Part shown: positions 8,785 through 17,830 of the stretch, one piece after another
Position numbering within the stretch: position 1 is the first letter of the stretch
How the letters are laid out: every line of letters begins with the position of its first letter
Assembly: GCA_900546675.1 (NCBI GenBank)
Contig: URDQ01000004.1
Coordinates: 1 to 55,700, forward strand
Direction of reading: 5' to 3'
Length of the DNA stretch: 55,700 bases
Source: an uncultured Porphyromonas sp.
GTDB taxonomy: Bacteria > Bacteroidota > Bacteroidia > Bacteroidales > Porphyromonadaceae
Made by a program: the position numbers and the translations under genes
Notes under the pieces: model-generated
What the model saw: only the letters and a program-made list of their open reading frames with translations
The model's database searches: none
Told to the model about the DNA's origin: nothing

Positions 8785-9138
8785 CGCTCTTCGACCTCTC
8801 TGTCGGATAGCCCATACTATGTCTCTAACAGTAGAATTTTGAAGAGTAAGAGAGGTGGATAACTGGGAGCACCCATCGGAGTGGTAGGCTGCTTGAGGCA
8901 CTGTTTGTTGAGCAAGTTGGAGATGGGACGCCAATCAACCAGCTGATTGATCTGACTCAAAAAGGTATTTCTCATCTTATTGCGTCTATCAATAACAGCA
9001 ATGTCGGCAAAAGAGGGGGCTTTGGTCCGTTTTATCTTGCTCATAGAGATAACTAGAATGCTTTCAAATACAATACAAAGGCACTAATAATCAGCGAGAT
9101 ATAAAACAGTTTACTCCGATTATACGTGCAACAGTCTC
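8785..9138 (-). mobile_element. IS5-family (IS1126-like) remnant
   Basis: The 5' end of a transposase gene starts at 9044 on the minus strand and reads like the N-terminus of Porphyromonas IS5-type transposases: FLSQINQLVDWRPIS, then GAPSYPPLLLFKILLLET. The expected Trp codon is TAG (8817-8819); translation past it continues in family style (YGLSDREVEER) until about 8785, where similarity ends. The outer terminal repeat GAGACTGTTGCA (minus strand) is kept at 9127-9138; the other end is missing. The element is dead. Confidence 0.8.
8817..9044 (-). pseudogene. Truncated IS5-type transposase gene
   Basis: A 75-aa open frame ends at a nonsense codon where the family has the Trp of ETWYGLSD. The reading frame downstream still encodes family residues, so the stop arose in a formerly intact gene. 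No catalytic DDE residues remain. What replaces the rest of the gene (8674-8785) is low-complexity and Lys/Arg-rich in translation and is not recognisable. Confidence 0.75.
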
Positions 9139-9184
9139 ATCTCGCTTTGACGACTGCATCTGCACGGAGTCCTCTATCGTCACA

Positions 9185-9225
9185 CAAAAAGAGGATGACA
9201 CCATATATAATATAGTATCATCCTC
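9185..9225 (-). terminator. Terminator of the tRNA-Ala gene
   Basis: On the minus strand an 11-bp stem (GAGGATGATAC with GTGTCATCCTC, one G-U pair) has a 13-nt AT-rich loop and is followed by a run of T. It begins seven bases after the tRNA 3' end. Confidence 0.85.
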
Positions 9226-9231
9226 CCATAG

Positions 9232-9305
9232 TGGAGCATATCGGACTTGAACCGATCACCTCGACACTGCCAGTGTCGCGCTCTAGCCAGATGAGCTAAT
9301 GCCCC
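9232..9305 (-). tRNA. tRNA-Ala (anticodon GGC)
   Basis: The 74-nt minus-strand sequence folds as a full cloverleaf: acceptor GGGGCAT/ATGCTCC (one G-U), D stem GCTC/GAGC, anticodon stem CGACA/TGTCG with loop CTGGCAG giving anticodon GGC (reads GCC, Ala), and T stem ATCGG/CCGAT with loop TTCAAGT. The discriminator is A and CCA is not encoded. A TACCTTTG box lies upstream and a hairpin terminator directly downstream, so it is a single-gene unit. Confidence 0.95.
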
Positions 9306-9348
9306 AAGAGTCAAGATCCTCAATCGGGGTTTCCTCCATTAACTGCCA

Positions 9349-9356
9349 CAAAGGTA
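9349..9356 (-). promoter_or_regulatory. -7 box of the tRNA-Ala promoter
   Basis: TACCTTTG on the minus strand lies 43 bp upstream of the mature tRNA 5' end. Confidence 0.55.
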
Positions 9357-9423
9357 GTGAAAACTTTTCACTTAACCCATCATCAAGGTTTTGCTCAACA
9401 AGAGAGCTGACAACTGCTCCTCG

Positions 9424-11832
9424 CTATCTCGCGGAGAAAAAGAGCTTGTAAGTAGCCATCGGCATAAAGCCCTGCGTGTACATCGTCGAGTACTCACCAT
9501 TGTCGAAGAGGATAGACATAACGTTCTTACGGTTCGTCACATTCTGCAGATCCACTGCCCACTCCTGGGTGATACGCTGACCTATCTGGCGAGCGCCTAT
9601 CTTTAAGTCTGCTCGGAGGTAATCCTTGGCTTGACGAGCATTGACTTGTGTCTTGTCAAGCTCTATGCGACCACTCTGCTTATACAGATCTTCTCGTATC
9701 GGTGTGTAGCGAACGCCCCCCGCATAGGAAGCCTTGAGATCGGTAAAGAGCGCCCAGTGCTTCGGCAACTTCCACTCATATCCTCCCGTTAGATTGACAA
9801 GGTATCGACCATCGAAGACAGTACTCCACCACTCTTTCTGAAATCCTGTCGTATAGGTCGAGCTGTAGAGTGATGCGTTGAAGATGAGGTAGTAGTTGTT
9901 ACTGTAAAACTTCTCCACCGTAAGCTCTACACCGTAGTTTCTACCACGCCCCTTATTGACTAGATCGCTCTGACGCTCTATGTAGTTTTGTCCAGCGCCA
10001 CCTATCTCTAGGAGCGTCCATATAGAGTTCGGATCATTGACCACGGGTACTCTGTATAGCTCCTGATAGTAACCCTCTATCTTAGCATGCCAGTTGGGCG
10101 CAAAAGCCCAGTCGTAGTAGAGATCGACCTGCGCACTGCGTGTGAAGTCAACCTGCTTATTGCGATACTCTATACCCTCTGGCGTATAGTGCCGTATGAA
10201 GTAGAAGGAGCGAGGGAGCATCTGACTATACAGCCCCGCAGCAAGGCCGATGGTATGAGAGCGGGCTGGCTGATACTGCACGCCCATACGAGGCTCGATA
10301 GCGTAGCGATCATTGATCGTAAGGTACATACCATGTAGGCCCAATGTTGCTGTCCAGTAACTTCCCATACGATGACGATACTGTCCATAGGCTCGGATTA
10401 AGCCATAGAACGGACTTTCCTCAGCAATCGTTCGCACGCCTTGAGCAAAGGTGCTATCAGCCGTCTGCTCCATATAGTACGCATCAAAGAGATCACCTTT
10501 GAGGCCTGCCACGAGTATCCCCTCCCGACTGGGATGCCATGTAAGATCTGAGTGAAGCGACCACTTATTCTCCTGTGCGGCCTCCGACCACATGACATGC
10601 CACTGAGGATTATGCTTGTCCCCTTGGAGGTTCATCGTATCAACAGGCATACCAGTATCAGAGCGTACGAAGGAGAGCTGCGTACTGAGTGACATGCGAG
10701 AAGAAAACCGTGCGCTATGTGTCAGCCCTGCAATGTAGGTTGTCGAATTGATTGCTATGCGCTGTGCGAAAGAAAGCTTACTAAAGTCGTAGTCGGCATA
10801 TTCAAAATTGTCTCCCAGCTCGTTTGTGGCAAAACCTATATGACTCTTGCTAAACAGTCCAACGAAAGAGAGCTTATGCCCATGCCCTAGGTCGAAGTGG
10901 AGCTTCGTCGTGAAGTCTTGATAGCGTGGCACCACTGGCATCTTGACGCCGAGCGCATGTAGAATATCAGTGACAGAGTAGCGATAAGAAGCAAGGTAAG
11001 ACGATTGACTCCCCTTGCGCAGGTACCCCTCAGCCCCTAGCTCTAGTCCACCAAAGCCTGATTGTAGCCAGAACTCATGTCGCTCGAGATTGCCACGGCG
11101 TAGACGCAAGTCAAAGATGCCCGAGAGCGCATTGCCATAAGGGGCTGGCCAAGCACTCAGGTGAAAGTCCGAGTTGGTCAGCAAATTGGTATTCAGATAG
11201 CTTACCTGTCCACCAGTCATACCGACACCTGTATTGAAGTGGTTGGGATTGCTGATCTCGATACCATCTAGTATCCACTGCACCCCAGCGGGCAAATTAC
11301 CACGTATGATGATATCGTTGCGAGAGTCGTTGACAGGCATGATACCAGCGAAGCTACGCACCATACGAGCTGGATCTCCTAGAGAAGCAGCAAAGCGATA
11401 CGCTTCATCAACGCTAAAGCTACGCGCTCCAGCTAGGCTAAGCCTATTCGTAGGAGTACTCTTGTCATACGGAGCTGTCACAACCACAGCATCAAGCTTA
11501 GTGTCTGATGGTGTCAAGGTTATATGCAGCACGCTCTGCTTGCCCGCTACAACGAGGAGGTCTACCTCCTGAGACTCATAACCTACACAGCTAATCTGCA
11601 GGGAGCAACGACCTACAGGTAGCCGTAGAGAGAACTTCTGATCCGATCCCGTCGTTGTCCCTACGAGTGGATCACTACCGACTAATATGATCGAAGCTCC
11701 AACGATCGTATCATCAGGGAGTGCGGAGATGACCTCTCCACGCACCTCTTGTGTAAAGGGCTCCTGAGCATTTAGATAAGCGGAGATTGTAAGAACAACA
11801 AGGAGCAAGACATACTTAGAGAGATGTCGCAT
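9424..11832 (-). CDS. TonB-dependent receptor-like outer-membrane protein
   Basis: An 802-aa protein. A signal peptide (about 22 aa, cut near LNA-Q) is followed by a carboxypeptidase-regulatory-like beta-sandwich (residues ~28-110, with GEVISALPDDTIVGASIILV), a plug domain (~125-240, with NDIIIRGNLPAGVQWILDGI) and a long beta-barrel region ending in an aromatic residue near the C-terminus (FFSAR). This is the standard Bacteroidota layout for energised nutrient uptake; the substrate is not evident and no SusD partner is adjacent. A TACTTTTG box at 11861-11868 could be its promoter. It is transcribed divergently from gcvT. Confidence 0.85.
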   Translation of the reverse strand: MRHLSKYVLLLVVLTISAYLNAQEPFTQEVRGEVISALPDDTIVGASIILVGSDPLVGTTTGSDQKFSLRLPVGRCSLQISCVGYESQEVDLLVVAGKQSVLHITLTPSDTKLDAVVVTAPYDKSTPTNRLSLAGARSFSVDEAYRFAASLGDPARMVRSFAGIMPVNDSRNDIIIRGNLPAGVQWILDGIEISNPNHFNTGVGMTGGQVSYLNTNLLTNSDFHLSAWPAPYGNALSGIFDLRLRRGNLERHEFWLQSGFGGLELGAEGYLRKGSQSSYLASYRYSVTDILHALGVKMPVVPRYQDFTTKLHFDLGHGHKLSFVGLFSKSHIGFATNELGDNFEYADYDFSKLSFAQRIAINSTTYIAGLTHSARFSSRMSLSTQLSFVRSDTGMPVDTMNLQGDKHNPQWHVMWSEAAQENKWSLHSDLTWHPSREGILVAGLKGDLFDAYYMEQTADSTFAQGVRTIAEESPFYGLIRAYGQYRHRMGSYWTATLGLHGMYLTINDRYAIEPRMGVQYQPARSHTIGLAAGLYSQMLPRSFYFIRHYTPEGIEYRNKQVDFTRSAQVDLYYDWAFAPNWHAKIEGYYQELYRVPVVNDPNSIWTLLEIGGAGQNYIERQSDLVNKGRGRNYGVELTVEKFYSNNYYLIFNASLYSSTYTTGFQKEWWSTVFDGRYLVNLTGGYEWKLPKHWALFTDLKASYAGGVRYTPIREDLYKQSGRIELDKTQVNARQAKDYLRADLKIGARQIGQRITQEWAVDLQNVTNRKNVMSILFDNGEYSTMYTQGFMPMATYKLFFSAR

Positions 11833-11860
11833 ACGAGTTTGAGAAAATTGATTTCACTCG

Positions 11861-11868
11861 CAAAAGTA
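11861..11868 (-). promoter_or_regulatory. Possible -7 box of the receptor gene
   Basis: TACTTTTG on the minus strand lies 28 bp upstream of the receptor ATG in the divergent gap shared with gcvT. Confidence 0.4.
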
Positions 11869-12042
11869 CTCCAAAGATGTTAACGATGTGTGACACATAC
11901 ACTTCTGAAGTCTCTGTTCCTCTGTCGCATAGGTCACAACCTTAGAAGGGTATGAGCGTGGAGCTCTCCATGCACCACACACTTCGTGGGCTTTCTGCCT
12001 AGTATTTTTTTGCTTCTAAAGGGTTGGTATCTCCATTTTCAT

Positions 12043-12050
12043 TATCTTTG
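12043..12050 (+). promoter_or_regulatory. -7 box of the gcvT promoter
   Basis: TATCTTTG matches TAnnTTTG and leaves a leader of about 55 nt before the gcvT ATG. I see no glycine-riboswitch fold in the leader. Confidence 0.5.
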
Positions 12051-12110
12051 GGGAGTGAACGAGCTTAGCTCACTAATTTAATCCAGATCAATCAATAACA
12101 TCATACCATT

Positions 12111-13202
12111 ATGAAGACTACTCCATTTACAGAGCGTCACATAGCACTAGGCGCTAAGATGCACGACTTCGCAGGCTACAATATGCCTATCGAGTATCCT
12201 ACAGGAATCCTTGAGGAGCATATGAATGTGATCAATGGCGTCGGCGTCTTTGACGTGTCACACATGGGAGAGTTTTGGGTCAAGGGACCGAAGGCTCTCG
12301 AATTCCTACAGAAAGTATCTAGCAACGATGCCTCCAAACTGGAGGTGGGGCAGATACAGTACAGCTGCTTCACGACGGAGCAGGGTACACTACTAGACGA
12401 CTTCCTAGTATATCGCTACGAGGAGGACAAGTACATGCTCGTCCCCAACGCTGCTAACGTGGTCAAGGACTGGGCGTGGTGCCTCAAGCAAAACGATATG
12501 GGCGCTGACCTCGAGGACGGCTCTGCCAAGATCGGACAGCTAGCCGTACAAGGCCCGAAGGCGACACAAGTACTGCAGCGTCTGACGGACATCAACCTGA
12601 GCGAGGTACCCTACTACCACTTTAAGGTAGGAACCTTCGCAGACTGCCCCAACGTGATCATCTCTAATACGGGCTACACGGGCTGCGGAGGCTTCGAGCT
12701 CTACTTCTTCCCTCAGTATGCAGACAAGATTTGGGACGCTATCTTTGAGGCTGGCAAGCCCGAGGGTATTATGCCAGCTGGTCTTGGTGCTCGTGATACG
12801 CTCCGCTTGGAGGCTGGCTTCTGCCTCTATGGCAATGATATCGACGATCAGCACACGTCACTGGAGAGTGGCCTAGGCTGGATAACCAAGCTCACGGACA
12901 ATAAACCCGACCTCGTAGGTCGTGAGGCTCTGCTCAAGCAGAAGGCTGAGGGCTTGACGCGCAAGCTCGTCGCTTTCGAAATGGTCGACAAGGGTATCCC
13001 CCGTCAGCACTACGACATAGTCAACGAGGCTGGCGAGAAGATCGGCGTGGTCACCTCTGGTACTATGTCTCCCGCACTCAAGGTGGGCATCGGGATGGGC
13101 TACGTCTCTACGGAGTACAGCAAGCTAGACAGCAAGATCTACATCGCTGTCCGCAAGCGCAACCTCGAGGCTAAGGTGGTCAAGCCCCCCTTTCGCAAGT
13201 AA
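12111..13202 (+). CDS. gcvT: Aminomethyltransferase, glycine cleavage T protein
   Basis: A 363-aa tetrahydrofolate-dependent enzyme that takes the aminomethyl group from lipoyl-GcvH and releases ammonia and methylene-THF. Typical motifs are HIALGAKMHDFAGYNMPIEY, GVFDVSHMGEF, YTGCGGFELYF, GLGARDTLRLEAGFCLYG and the C-terminal GVVTSGTMSPALKVGIGMGY. Full length and intact. The other glycine-cleavage genes are not in the window. It is monocistronic, with its own promoter and a strong hairpin downstream. Confidence 0.96.
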   Translation: MKTTPFTERHIALGAKMHDFAGYNMPIEYPTGILEEHMNVINGVGVFDVSHMGEFWVKGPKALEFLQKVSSNDASKLEVGQIQYSCFTTEQGTLLDDFLVYRYEEDKYMLVPNAANVVKDWAWCLKQNDMGADLEDGSAKIGQLAVQGPKATQVLQRLTDINLSEVPYYHFKVGTFADCPNVIISNTGYTGCGGFELYFFPQYADKIWDAIFEAGKPEGIMPAGLGARDTLRLEAGFCLYGNDIDDQHTSLESGLGWITKLTDNKPDLVGREALLKQKAEGLTRKLVAFEMVDKGIPRQHYDIVNEAGEKIGVVTSGTMSPALKVGIGMGYVSTEYSKLDSKIYIAVRKRNLEAKVVKPPFRK

Positions 13203-13242
13203 TCACACTACGCTGCGCTAAGCTACAAGCAGCACGCTAAGC

Positions 13243-13286
13243 AAAGCCCTCCACTGAGCATCTCTGCCTGACTCGTGGAGGGCTTT
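13243..13286 (+). terminator. Hairpin after gcvT
   Basis: A perfect 12-bp stem, AAAGCCCTCCAC with GTGGAGGGCTTT, surrounds a 20-nt loop. The following U-tract is weak. Confidence 0.65.
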
Positions 13287-13315
13287 GACATCGTCTCAAC
13301 AAACTTCCCTCTCTT

Positions 13316-14038
13316 ATGGCACATCTAACTTTTGATATTTGTCCGTGCCCGGCACTCTACCCTTACTACCATCAGGAGGACAGCGTGGTGGTCGTGGTGG
13401 ATATCCTACGTGCTGGCACCTCGATGGTGGCGGCCTTTGACCATGGTGCTAAGGAGATCATACCCGTGGCGACGACCGAGGAGGCGGAGAACTTTCTCGG
13501 CAAGGGCTATGTGGTAGCTGCCGAGCGCAATGCGATGCGTTGCCCGTGGGCTGACCTGGGCAACGATCCCTCCGAATTTACCGCTGAGCGGATCGGTGGA
13601 CGTAGCATCGTCTTCACGACGACCAACGGTACCCAAGCCATTCACGCAGCTCGGGAGGCTGGCGCAGCTGAGATCATCGTTGGCGCTTTTAGCAATCTCA
13701 CTGCCGTGGCGCGCCACTGCCAAGCTTTGGGACGTGCCGTAACGGTACTCGCTTCTGGTTGGCAAAACAGCTTCTGCATCGAGGACACGCTCTATGGTGC
13801 TGCGCTCCTAGACAAGCTAGAGGAGCTGGGCGCAATCTACCGACTCACCGATAGCAGCCGCACGGCACTGGAGCTGTACCGCCAGCACCAGGCGCATCTC
13901 TACGACTACCTCTACAATTGCGATCACAACCAACGGCTGATACAGCGTGGCTACCCTGAGAGCTTACGTCTCTGCCTCGAGCAAGACAGCTCGACACACA
14001 TTCCCACGCTCAACGAAGCTGGGCAACTATATGTCTAA
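13316..14038 (+). CDS. comB: ComB-family 2-phosphosulfolactate phosphatase homologue
   Basis: A 240-aa protein of the ComB family, named for the 2-phosphosulfolactate phosphatase of coenzyme M synthesis. Family patterns include VVVDILRAGTSMVAAFDHGA near residue 25, AAERNAMRC, GNDPSEF, IVFTTTNGTQAI and ASGWQNSFCIEDTLYGA. Coenzyme M synthesis is not expected in this organism and no other com gene is nearby, so the substrate is probably another phosphate ester. It lies alone between the gcvT terminator and the purL promoter. Confidence 0.8.
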   Translation: MAHLTFDICPCPALYPYYHQEDSVVVVVDILRAGTSMVAAFDHGAKEIIPVATTEEAENFLGKGYVVAAERNAMRCPWADLGNDPSEFTAERIGGRSIVFTTTNGTQAIHAAREAGAAEIIVGAFSNLTAVARHCQALGRAVTVLASGWQNSFCIEDTLYGAALLDKLEELGAIYRLTDSSRTALELYRQHQAHLYDYLYNCDHNQRLIQRGYPESLRLCLEQDSSTHIPTLNEAGQLYV

Positions 14039-14064
14039 ACAGCTGCCCTCAACGCTAATTTCCG

Positions 14065-14072
14065 TACATTTG
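14065..14072 (+). promoter_or_regulatory. -7 box of the purL promoter
   Basis: TACATTTG fits TAnnTTTG and lies 40 bp before the purL ATG. Confidence 0.5.
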
Positions 14073-14111
14073 CAACGTAAGTAGTTTCAGACCCATTATA
14101 CACAACCCGCT

Positions 14112-17100
14112 ATGATTAGTTACTTTGTCCTTGGTGATACGATTTATGCCGTCTCACACACCACAGCTCTCAGCGAGGAGACCTGCGAGCGTCTCTCGTG
14201 GCTCTTTAGCGGAGCGCAACTGGCTCCCGAGTCTCATCTCGAGGGAACCTTTGTGGGCCCCCGTCCTACGCAGGTGACTCCATGGAGTACCAATGCTGTG
14301 GAGATAACGCAAAATATGCGCATCTCTGGCATTGACCGTATCGAGCAGCTCACACGTACCCACGAGGCGAAGCCGCACTATGACCCGATGCTCCAAGCGA
14401 TCTACAAGGGGCTAGGTCAGGAGAGCTTCGCTATGACCGCTGATCCACAGCCGATCCGTGAGATCACGGACCTGGAGGCGTACAACGAGGAGGAGGGACT
14501 AGCCCTAAGCGAGGAGGAGATAGCCTACCTACAGGGTGTCTCGGCACGCATAGGTCGTCCGCTGACAGACTCTGAGGTCTTCGGCTTCTCACAGGTCAAC
14601 TCGGAGCATTGCCGCCACAAGATATTCAACGGCACCTTCATCATCGACGGCTTGCGACAAAACGATTCGCTCTTTGCGATGATCAAGCAAACCTCCAAGG
14701 AGAACCCTAACGGCATCGTCTCGGCTTACAAGGACAATGTAGCTTTTGTCAAGGGTCCTCGCGTCTGGCAGTTTGCGCCAACGAGTGCGACGGAGCCTTC
14801 GCTCTTTACACTACGGGAGCGCAATACGGTCTTGGCACTAAAGGCTGAGACGCACAACTTCCCCACGACGGTCGAGCCCTTCAACGGAGCAGCGACAGGC
14901 TCGGGAGGTGAGATCCGAGACCGCATGTGCGGTGGCAAGGGGTCGCTACCACTCTCTGGTTGTGCCGTCTACATCACCTCCTACCCACGCCTCGAGAAGG
15001 ATCAGAAGCTGAGTCCTGCCAAGCTAGACCCACGTCCCTGGCTTTACCAGTCTCCGCAAGAGATCCTGACGAAAGCGAGCGATGGCGCTAGTGACTTTGG
15101 CAATAAGTTTGGACAGCCCCTAATCAACGGTTCGCTACTGACCTTCGAGCATCAGGAGGGTGCCGACAGCACGCTCTACGGCTACGACAAGGTGATCATG
15201 CTAGCGGGCGGTATGGGCTACGCGCCCCAAGAGGATGCTAAGAAGGAGACCCCACAGCCTAGCGAAACGGTCGTGCTACTCGGGGGTGACAACTACCGCA
15301 TCGGTATGGGTGGCGGTGCCGTCAGCTCTGTCGCTACGGGCGAGTACAGTAGCGGTATAGAGCTTAATGCGGTACAGCGAGCCAACCCTGAGATGCAGAA
15401 GCGTGTCCTCAACGTGGTCCGCGCCATCAGCGAGCAGGGCGACAACCCTATCGTGAGCATCCACGACCATGGTGCTGGCGGTCACCTGAACTGTCTTACC
15501 GAGCTCATCGAAGAGACAGGAGGACGCATCGACATTGACGCACTACCCGTAGGCGACCCGACGCTCTCCGCTAGAGAGATTATCGGCAATGAGAGCCAAG
15601 AGCGTGTCGGTCTGCTCATCCAGGAGCGTGAGTATGCGCAAATGGAGCAGATAGCACGACGTGAGGGTAGCCCTATATATAAGGTAGGCGAGACGACCGA
15701 CGATGAGCGCCTCCTCTTTAGCACAGAGCGGGAGGGACGCACTGCCATCGCCCTAGCCGTATCCGACCTGCTAGGGCAGTCGCCCAAGACGGTTATGGAG
15801 GACGAGACGGTCGCTCACCAGTTTGCCCCAGTAAGCTATGACAAAGAGCAGTGGCGCCAATATCTAGACAAAATATTGACCCTCGAAGCGGTCGCCTCTA
15901 AGGATTGGTTGACCAACAAAGTGGATCGCTCCGTGACGGGGCGTGTGGCACAGCAGCAATGCGTTGGTGCTCTTCAGTTACCACTATCCGATCTCGGTGC
16001 TATGGCACTAGACTATGACGGCAAGAGCGGTATGGCTACTGCCGTAGGGCATGCGCCTCAGGTGGCACTCATCGATGCTGGGGCTGGCTCTCGGATGGCT
16101 ATCGCAGAGGCTCTGACGAACATTGTCTTTGCTCCCATCGAGGGTGGCATACGTGGCATCTCACTTAGTGCAAACTGGATGTGGCCTTGTCGCAACAAGG
16201 GCGAGGACGCACGTCTCTATGAGGCGGTGCAGGCTTGTAGTGAATTTGCCATAGATCTAGGGATCAATATCCCGACGGGCAAGGACTCGCTCTCTATGAC
16301 GCAGAAGTATCCCGACGGAAAGCAAGTGATGAGCCCAGGCACTCTAATCATCACCGCTGCAGCTCCCGTGAGCAACGTCAGGGACATCGTAACGCCTGAG
16401 CTCAAAGCGGCTAAGCAGAGCCGTCTGCTCTACATAGACTTCAGCTTTGCTCCGATGGCACTCGGTGGCTCAGCTTTGGCACAAGCACTGGGACAGCTGG
16501 GTGACAGCTTCCCCACAGTCGGCGACACCGACTACTTCGCCACCGCCTTTGAGGCCGTTCAGGAGTTGATCCATAAGGGCTTAGTTCTAGCTGGTCACGA
16601 CATATCGGCAGGCGGTATGGTCACAACGCTCTTGGAGATGTGCTTCGCCAATACACATGGAGGTGCTGAGATTAGCCTTGACGCACTCGCCAATGTGGAC
16701 CTCGTCACGGCACTCTATAGTGAGAACCCCGGCGTCATCCTACAAGTTTCTAAGGCGGAGCAGGCGAAGCGTATCCTCGAGGAGTACGAGATCGCTTATG
16801 CCGACCTCGGTACACCTACGAAGTCTCGCTTGCTGATGATTCATCAGGAGGGCAAGACGTACGAGATCGACATCGATGCTGCTCGCAAGTGCTGGGCAAA
16901 CAAGTCTTATCTACTGGACTGCTTCCAGAGTGGCGAAGCTCTAGCCACTAGTCGCTACGAGAGCCTAGGCAAGCAACCCGTACAGTGGCGCTTCCCGCAC
17001 GCTTTTGCTGGTACCTACGCTGGTCTCGGCCTAGAGCCTCATCGCACGAAGGCTTCAGGCATCAAGGCGGCTATCCTACGTGACAACGGAACCAACGGTG

Positions 17101-17813
17101 AGCGTGAGATGGCTTACGCACTGCACCTCGCAGGCTTCGACGTGGTAGACGTGCATCTGACCGACCTCATCGAGGGACGCACCGACCTATCCGACATACG
17201 TATGCTCGTCTACTGCGGTGGCTTCTCGCACTCCGATGTCTTAGGCTCTGCCAAGGGTTGGGCTGCGGGCATCCTTTACAATGAGCGTGCTCGCAAGGCT
17301 ATCGAAGCTTTCTATGCACGCCCCGACACGCTCTCGCTCGGCATCTGCAACGGCTGTCAGCTCATGGCTCAGCTCGGTCTCCTCGGCAAGGATGCTCAGG
17401 GTGAAAGCCTCTTCAAGCTGGAACACAACGCCTCGCACAAGTTTGAGTCCAACTTCCTAACCGTAGACATCGCCGACACGGGCGCGATCTTGACACAAGG
17501 CCTTGAGGGCTGTCAGCTCGGTGTCTGGGTCGCTCACGGCGAGGGACGCTTCGTCTGCCCCACGATACCTGATGAGCAGATCGCAGCACGCTACCATTAC
17601 GACACCTATCCAGGCAACCCCAATGGTTCTGAGCGCAGCATCGCAGCGCTTTGCAGTAGCGATGGCCGTCACCTAGCTATGATGCCTCACCCAGAGCGTG
17701 CTACGCTCACCTGGCAGTGTGGCTTCTATCCCGAGGAGCGTCGTCAGGAGGATCAGGTCTCTCCGTGGATACAGTTCTTCCGCAACGGTTACGAGAGGCT
17801 CGCCCAGCAGTAG
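14112..17813 (+). CDS. purL: Phosphoribosylformylglycinamidine synthase PurL, large form
   Basis: A 1233-aa single-chain FGAM synthase that converts FGAR, ATP and glutamine to FGAM in purine synthesis. The order is an N-terminal PurS-like part, two AIR-synthase-type halves (first with VNSEHCRHKIFNG and ALKAETHNFPTTVEPFNGAA, second with GKDSLSM and AGHDISAGGMV) and a C-terminal class I glutamine amidotransferase. The amidotransferase nucleophile is Cys1079 in GICNGCQ, with the His/Glu pair in MPHPERA. Length is as expected for the fused form. dprA follows 17 bp downstream. Confidence 0.97.
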   Translation: MISYFVLGDTIYAVSHTTALSEETCERLSWLFSGAQLAPESHLEGTFVGPRPTQVTPWSTNAVEITQNMRISGIDRIEQLTRTHEAKPHYDPMLQAIYKGLGQESFAMTADPQPIREITDLEAYNEEEGLALSEEEIAYLQGVSARIGRPLTDSEVFGFSQVNSEHCRHKIFNGTFIIDGLRQNDSLFAMIKQTSKENPNGIVSAYKDNVAFVKGPRVWQFAPTSATEPSLFTLRERNTVLALKAETHNFPTTVEPFNGAATGSGGEIRDRMCGGKGSLPLSGCAVYITSYPRLEKDQKLSPAKLDPRPWLYQSPQEILTKASDGASDFGNKFGQPLINGSLLTFEHQEGADSTLYGYDKVIMLAGGMGYAPQEDAKKETPQPSETVVLLGGDNYRIGMGGGAVSSVATGEYSSGIELNAVQRANPEMQKRVLNVVRAISEQGDNPIVSIHDHGAGGHLNCLTELIEETGGRIDIDALPVGDPTLSAREIIGNESQERVGLLIQEREYAQMEQIARREGSPIYKVGETTDDERLLFSTEREGRTAIALAVSDLLGQSPKTVMEDETVAHQFAPVSYDKEQWRQYLDKILTLEAVASKDWLTNKVDRSVTGRVAQQQCVGALQLPLSDLGAMALDYDGKSGMATAVGHAPQVALIDAGAGSRMAIAEALTNIVFAPIEGGIRGISLSANWMWPCRNKGEDARLYEAVQACSEFAIDLGINIPTGKDSLSMTQKYPDGKQVMSPGTLIITAAAPVSNVRDIVTPELKAAKQSRLLYIDFSFAPMALGGSALAQALGQLGDSFPTVGDTDYFATAFEAVQELIHKGLVLAGHDISAGGMVTTLLEMCFANTHGGAEISLDALANVDLVTALYSENPGVILQVSKAEQAKRILEEYEIAYADLGTPTKSRLLMIHQEGKTYEIDIDAARKCWANKSYLLDCFQSGEALATSRYESLGKQPVQWRFPHAFAGTYAGLGLEPHRTKASGIKAAILRDNGTNGEREMAYALHLAGFDVVDVHLTDLIEGRTDLSDIRMLVYCGGFSHSDVLGSAKGWAAGILYNERARKAIEAFYARPDTLSLGICNGCQLMAQLGLLGKDAQGESLFKLEHNASHKFESNFLTVDIADTGAILTQGLEGCQLGVWVAHGEGRFVCPTIPDEQIAARYHYDTYPGNPNGSERSIAALCSSDGRHLAMMPHPERATLTWQCGFYPEERRQEDQVSPWIQFFRNGYERLAQQ

Positions 17814-17830
17814 TCCCCGCTGTCTAGCCA

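Noticed and set aside
8674..8934. 86-aa minus-strand frame in the IS remnant
   Set aside because: It is in another frame from the recognisable transposase reading; the Lys-rich part is low-complexity and not a known domain.
12051..12110. Glycine riboswitch before gcvT
   Set aside because: The leader is too short and shows none of the expected paired elements.
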